Shown here in pieces: positions 61,469 to 64,000 of a DNA stretch of 64,000 nucleotides. Position 1 is the first letter of the stretch; every line of letters starts with the position of its first letter. The stretch covers positions 37,279 through 101,278 of the forward strand of contig CAZDKY010000005.1 in NCBI GenBank assembly GCA_964506505.1, in the 5' to 3' direction. The notes beneath the pieces are model-generated. The model searched no databases, was not told the DNA's origin, and saw nothing but the letters and a program-made list of their open reading frames with translations. Source of the DNA: M55B129 sp964506505. Its GTDB lineage: Bacteria; Bacillota; Dethiobacteria; DTU022. The translations under genes and the position numbers were made by a program.

Positions 61469-63013
61469 TTATTTTTTATCAGCCTGCTGCACATCATTTT
61501 TCCCAGGTCGTGTATCGTGGACCGGGAGAGATATGCTGAAGGTACTTCCCTCACCGGGGTTGCTCACCACGGTAATTCTGCCATTATGCATCTCCACCAG
61601 CTGCTTTGCGATTGCCAGCCCTAGCCCCGAACTGCCGCTGTTCTGTGCGCGGGACCTGTCCGTCTTATAGAAACGTTCAAATATATACGGCAAATCTTCT
61701 TCGGAGATGCCGCAGCCGGTATCTCGCACTTCAATGACCAGTTGGTAATCAAGACAATAAACCTTCAAAGTAACCTCACCCCCCGGTGGAGTATGTTCTA
61801 CGGCATTTTCCAGCAGATTGATAAGGATCTCGTGGAGGCGTGTGCGATCACCCTTAATTACAGGCAGAGAAGGCGCCAGTTCCAGATTCATTTTTAAGTC
61901 TTTCTCCTCTCCCCGCGTGGCTATACTATCAAAACTCCACCTGGCAAGAGCATCAATAGAAATTTCTTCTTTCTCAAGGTAAAGCTGACCGCTCTCCAGG
62001 TGAGACAGGGTTAAAAGATCATCAACCAGGCGGCTGAGATGGACAGAATTGTCGAGGATAACCTGCATATATTTTTCCTTATCAGACTCTTCAACCAGCC
62101 CGTCAAGCATCAGTTCGGAAAAACCGCGGATCGAAGCCAGGGGCGCTTTCAATTCGTGGGAAACGTTGGCCACCAGGTTTCGGCGCAACTGCTCCAACTT
62201 TTTCTGTTCTTCAACGTTTTTTTCCACCTGTTCCACAGAATAGTTGAAAGTTTTGATCAGGGTGCCGATTTCATCATTGGACTTTTCTTCTATTTTACAA
62301 TCATAGTTGCCCTCTGCCAGTTTCAGCGCCGCCTGATTGATCTTATATAAGGGGCGGGTTAAATTTTTGGTTACAAAATATACAAAAACAGCTGCCACTA
62401 ATACGCTGATAGTTCCGGCGTAAAGAATCAGGCGGCTGATCTGGGCCAGGTTTTCTTCAATACCAAGCAGGGGCACACTTAAAGTAATCGCTCCGATGAT
62501 CTGCGGCTCTTCCTCGGCGATAACCATTTCCGTTTCCATCTCCGAGTGTTCATAATAGACAGGAGCGGCAACCAGTAGACGCTGGAGCACAGGGCCGTAT
62601 ACTTTTTTAGTTAGCATATTGCCTTTGAAAACATGCTCAATTTCCCTTTCTTCCAGACCAACCCCTTCCTGCTGATCAATTTTATTCTCGACCAACTCTG
62701 TTTCCGGATCAATTGTCAGAAAAGGTGCACCGTAATCATCGAGGACCCTGATCTTCGCATCTAAAGAAAAGGCGATCGTTTCAATTGTTTTCTCCACTGC
62801 GGTCAAATCACCGCGCCCCAGATCATCGGCAACCAGATAGGCCACATCCCGGGCTTGCCCGGCCACTTCCCATTCCCGGGCACTAAAAAAATATTTTTCT
62901 ATAAGATAAGTAAGGAAAAACCCGACGATCAGAAGGCTGAGGGCCACTACTGCCAGGTGAGAAAGCATCAGTTTGCTGAAGAGGGTATAAGGCCTCCCCG
63001 GCCGCTTAATCAT
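61469..63013 (-). CDS. Two-component sensor histidine kinase (PhoR/ResE-like)
   Basis: 514 residues. Membrane helices near 15-37 and 190-212 flank an extracytoplasmic region of about 150 residues. HAMP follows (YKINQAALKLAEGNYD), HisKA with NVSHELKAPLASIRGF, HATPase_c with NLLENAVEHTP, VRDTGCGI, SSGLGLAIAKQ. Overlaps the response regulator by eight bases and is its partner. Input signal not known; PhoR, ResE and WalK relatives are all possible. Confidence 0.93.
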   Translation of the reverse strand: MIKRPGRPYTLFSKLMLSHLAVVALSLLIVGFFLTYLIEKYFFSAREWEVAGQARDVAYLVADDLGRGDLTAVEKTIETIAFSLDAKIRVLDDYGAPFLTIDPETELVENKIDQQEGVGLEEREIEHVFKGNMLTKKVYGPVLQRLLVAAPVYYEHSEMETEMVIAEEEPQIIGAITLSVPLLGIEENLAQISRLILYAGTISVLVAAVFVYFVTKNLTRPLYKINQAALKLAEGNYDCKIEEKSNDEIGTLIKTFNYSVEQVEKNVEEQKKLEQLRRNLVANVSHELKAPLASIRGFSELMLDGLVEESDKEKYMQVILDNSVHLSRLVDDLLTLSHLESGQLYLEKEEISIDALARWSFDSIATRGEEKDLKMNLELAPSLPVIKGDRTRLHEILINLLENAVEHTPPGGEVTLKVYCLDYQLVIEVRDTGCGISEEDLPYIFERFYKTDRSRAQNSGSSGLGLAIAKQLVEMHNGRITVVSNPGEGSTFSISLPVHDTRPGKNDVQQADKK

Positions 63014-63707
63014 TTTTTTTCACCTCAAACTTGTAGCCGCTTCCCCACACTGTCTGGATATAACTCTTCTGCGGATCAATCCGGGCCAGTTTTGCCCTGA
63101 GGCGCTTGATATGCTCGTCCACTGTCCGAGTAATGGCCACCGGATTGTCAAATCCCCACAGTTCGCGCAGCAGCTCTTCCCGTGATAAAACCGCCCCCGG
63201 ACGGCTGACTAGTAGCTGCAGCAGGGAAAGTTCTTTAGGGGTTAGATCAAGCTCACTATCGCCAAGACTGGCGATATGTCTTCTCATATCGACAGTTAAA
63301 TTATCGCATTGCAGTACCTCAGAATCTCCACTGTGTCCTTCAGTTCTCCTAAGTACCGCTTTAACTCTGGCCACCATTTCCCGGGGGCTGAAAGGCTTGG
63401 TTATATAATCATCCGCTCCCAGCTCCAGGCCAAGGACTCTGTCCACTTCTTCTCCACGGGCAGTAAGCATTATTATCGGCAGCTTTTTAAACCGGCCGCT
63501 GCGGATCCAGCGGCAGATCTCCCAGCCGTCAAGCTCCGGCAGCATGATATCAAGGAGCACTGTCCCGTAATCACCGTTCGATATCTTTTCCATTCCCGAT
63601 TCGCCATCGCAAGCCGCGTCCACCTGGAAACCTTCCGCTTCCAGGGCAATGCGGGCTACCTCACAAATATTTTCATCATCGTCAATGATTAAGATCTTTT
63701 CTTTCAT
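63006..63707 (-). CDS. OmpR-family response regulator
   Basis: 233 residues. Receiver domain with IIDDDENI (acidic pocket), LLDIMLPELDGWE (phosphoacceptor Asp in LLDIML) and KPFSPREM (Lys), then winged-helix output with LTPKELSLLQLLV and DEHIKRLRAKL. GGGAGG upstream of the ATG. Regulates unknown targets with the kinase that follows. Confidence 0.95.
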   Translation of the reverse strand: MKEKILIIDDDENICEVARIALEAEGFQVDAACDGESGMEKISNGDYGTVLLDIMLPELDGWEICRWIRSGRFKKLPIIMLTARGEEVDRVLGLELGADDYITKPFSPREMVARVKAVLRRTEGHSGDSEVLQCDNLTVDMRRHIASLGDSELDLTPKELSLLQLLVSRPGAVLSREELLRELWGFDNPVAITRTVDEHIKRLRAKLARIDPQKSYIQTVWGSGYKFEVKKND

Positions 63708-63793
63708 AACCGTACCTCCCCCTTTTCATTTCGCATTAAAAGGAGGATTTCCTTTCCCGGCAGGATCAAATTATCGGTTATCCGAACCAGGAA

Positions 63794-63828
63794 AAAGCCG
63801 GGCGAGATTTTTCCCTTCGCCCGGCTTT
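63794..63828 (-). terminator. Rho-independent terminator after small lipoprotein
   Basis: 12-base stem AAAGCCGGGCGA / TCGCCCGGCTTT (63794-63805 with 63817-63828), 11-base loop, T-run on the minus strand. Nearly symmetric, so it could also stop plus-strand transcription. Confidence 0.88.
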
Positions 63829-63875
63829 GTTGAAATACTATTTGGTTTTGCTTCCCCTTTTAAACATATCGCTAT

Positions 63876-64000
63876 TTAGAATTCTTCCATTTCTTCCTCA
63901 AATTCTTCTCCACCAACACCTTCTTCTACTTCACATCCCGTCACTGCAACAGCGCCGAACATGAACAGAACAATGCACAGATAAACCAGCAGCTTTTTCA
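63876..64000 (-). CDS. Small acidic lipoprotein, start at window edge
   Basis: Reading from the right edge: (A)TG AAA AAG CTG gives MKKLLVYLCIVLFMFGAVAV, then TGC, a lipobox-type signal peptide (AVTGC), then an acidic tail EVEEGVGGEEFEEEMEEF and TAA at 63876. The first base of the ATG would be at 64001, outside the window. About 41 residues if that is the start. Probably a small membrane-anchored protein; unknown function. Confidence 0.6.
   Translation of the reverse strand, partial: KKLLVYLCIVLFMFGAVAVTGCEVEEGVGGEEFEEEMEEF

Noticed and set aside
1..64000. CRISPR array, tRNA/rRNA genes, prophage or insertion sequence
   Set aside because: No regularly spaced repeats, no cloverleaf or rRNA-like sequence, and no transposase, integrase or phage structural motif found by reading.

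Overview
The window reads as a chromosomal segment of a low-to-moderate GC anaerobic Firmicute, most likely in class Clostridia. Grounds: the hrcA-grpE-dnaK-dnaJ order under a CIRCE element, an Rrf2-iscS-iscU cluster, tandem glycine and TPP riboswitches, a flavin-type NADH-oxidising FeS module, a ferredoxin:thioredoxin-reductase-like gene, and strong GGAGG ribosome sites with frequent GTG/TTG starts. Genus cannot be fixed from the sequence. I see no rRNA, tRNA, CRISPR array, transposase or prophage. Almost everything is on the minus strand; plus-strand genes are acpS, thrC and the TPP-regulated thiamine transport operon.

Layout. 1-4.7 kb: heat-shock operon (dnaJ runs off the left edge) with a perfect CIRCE. 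4.7-6.9 kb: FeS assembly operon (Rrf2 regulator, iscS, iscU) with a promoter and a nearby palindrome. 6.9-12.5 kb: cold-shock protein, acpS, aconitase, an ApgM-type protein divergent from threonine synthase. 12.5-15 kb: ECF sigma factor, zinc-finger anti-sigma factor and an exported bactofilin-like membrane protein. 15-19.7 kb: DapF-fold protein, glutaredoxin plus an FTR-like protein, serA, DUF362-ferredoxin. 19.9-25.3 kb: a likely operon of M20 amidohydrolase, CrtQ-like glycosyltransferase, CrtO-like acyltransferase, hexapeptide protein, nucleotidyltransferase-like protein and nagB. 25.3-34.4 kb: signalling genes (GGDEF protein with an untracked 33-codon gene after it, Cache-PAS histidine kinase coupled to threonine aldolase), a second DUF362 protein, an SLC13 transporter and a LapA-like coiled-coil protein. 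34.4-38.6 kb: TPP riboswitch, thiamine-binding protein, ThiX/ThiY/ThiZ-type ABC transporter, and convergent thiN. 38.6-44.4 kb: aminotransferase, CBS protein, sirtuin, two HAD phosphatases, asparagine-synthase-like protein. 44.4-47.6 kb: three-subunit NADH module. 47.7-57.8 kb: glycine cleavage and lipoylation. 57.9-64 kb: class II aldolase with an in-frame TAG, cupin, NmrA-like protein, alanine dehydrogenase, two-component system, start of a small lipoprotein.

The most coherent system is the 47.7-57.8 kb block: a tandem glycine riboswitch and terminator precede gcvT-gcvH-gcvPA-gcvPB, followed on the same strand by two different radical SAM proteins, a LipM/LplA-type acyltransferase, dihydrolipoamide dehydrogenase and an ATP-NAD-kinase-fold protein. 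The two radical SAM proteins lack a recognisable LipA architecture and sit where a lipoyl synthase is needed. The best reading is a two-protein lipoyl synthase of the LipS1/LipS2 kind, giving a self-contained glycine decarboxylation and lipoyl-assembly locus. With serA, threonine aldolase, threonine synthase and alanine dehydrogenase nearby, the window is rich in Gly/Ser/Thr/Ala metabolism.

Sequence oddities worth checking: the TAG at codon 6 of the aldolase, a CrtQ-like gene whose N-terminal membrane helix lies upstream of any ATG/GTG/TTG, an FTR-like protein ending one cysteine early, an asparagine synthase with Ser instead of the catalytic Cys, and an Asp replacing a cluster-ligand Cys in the NADH module.
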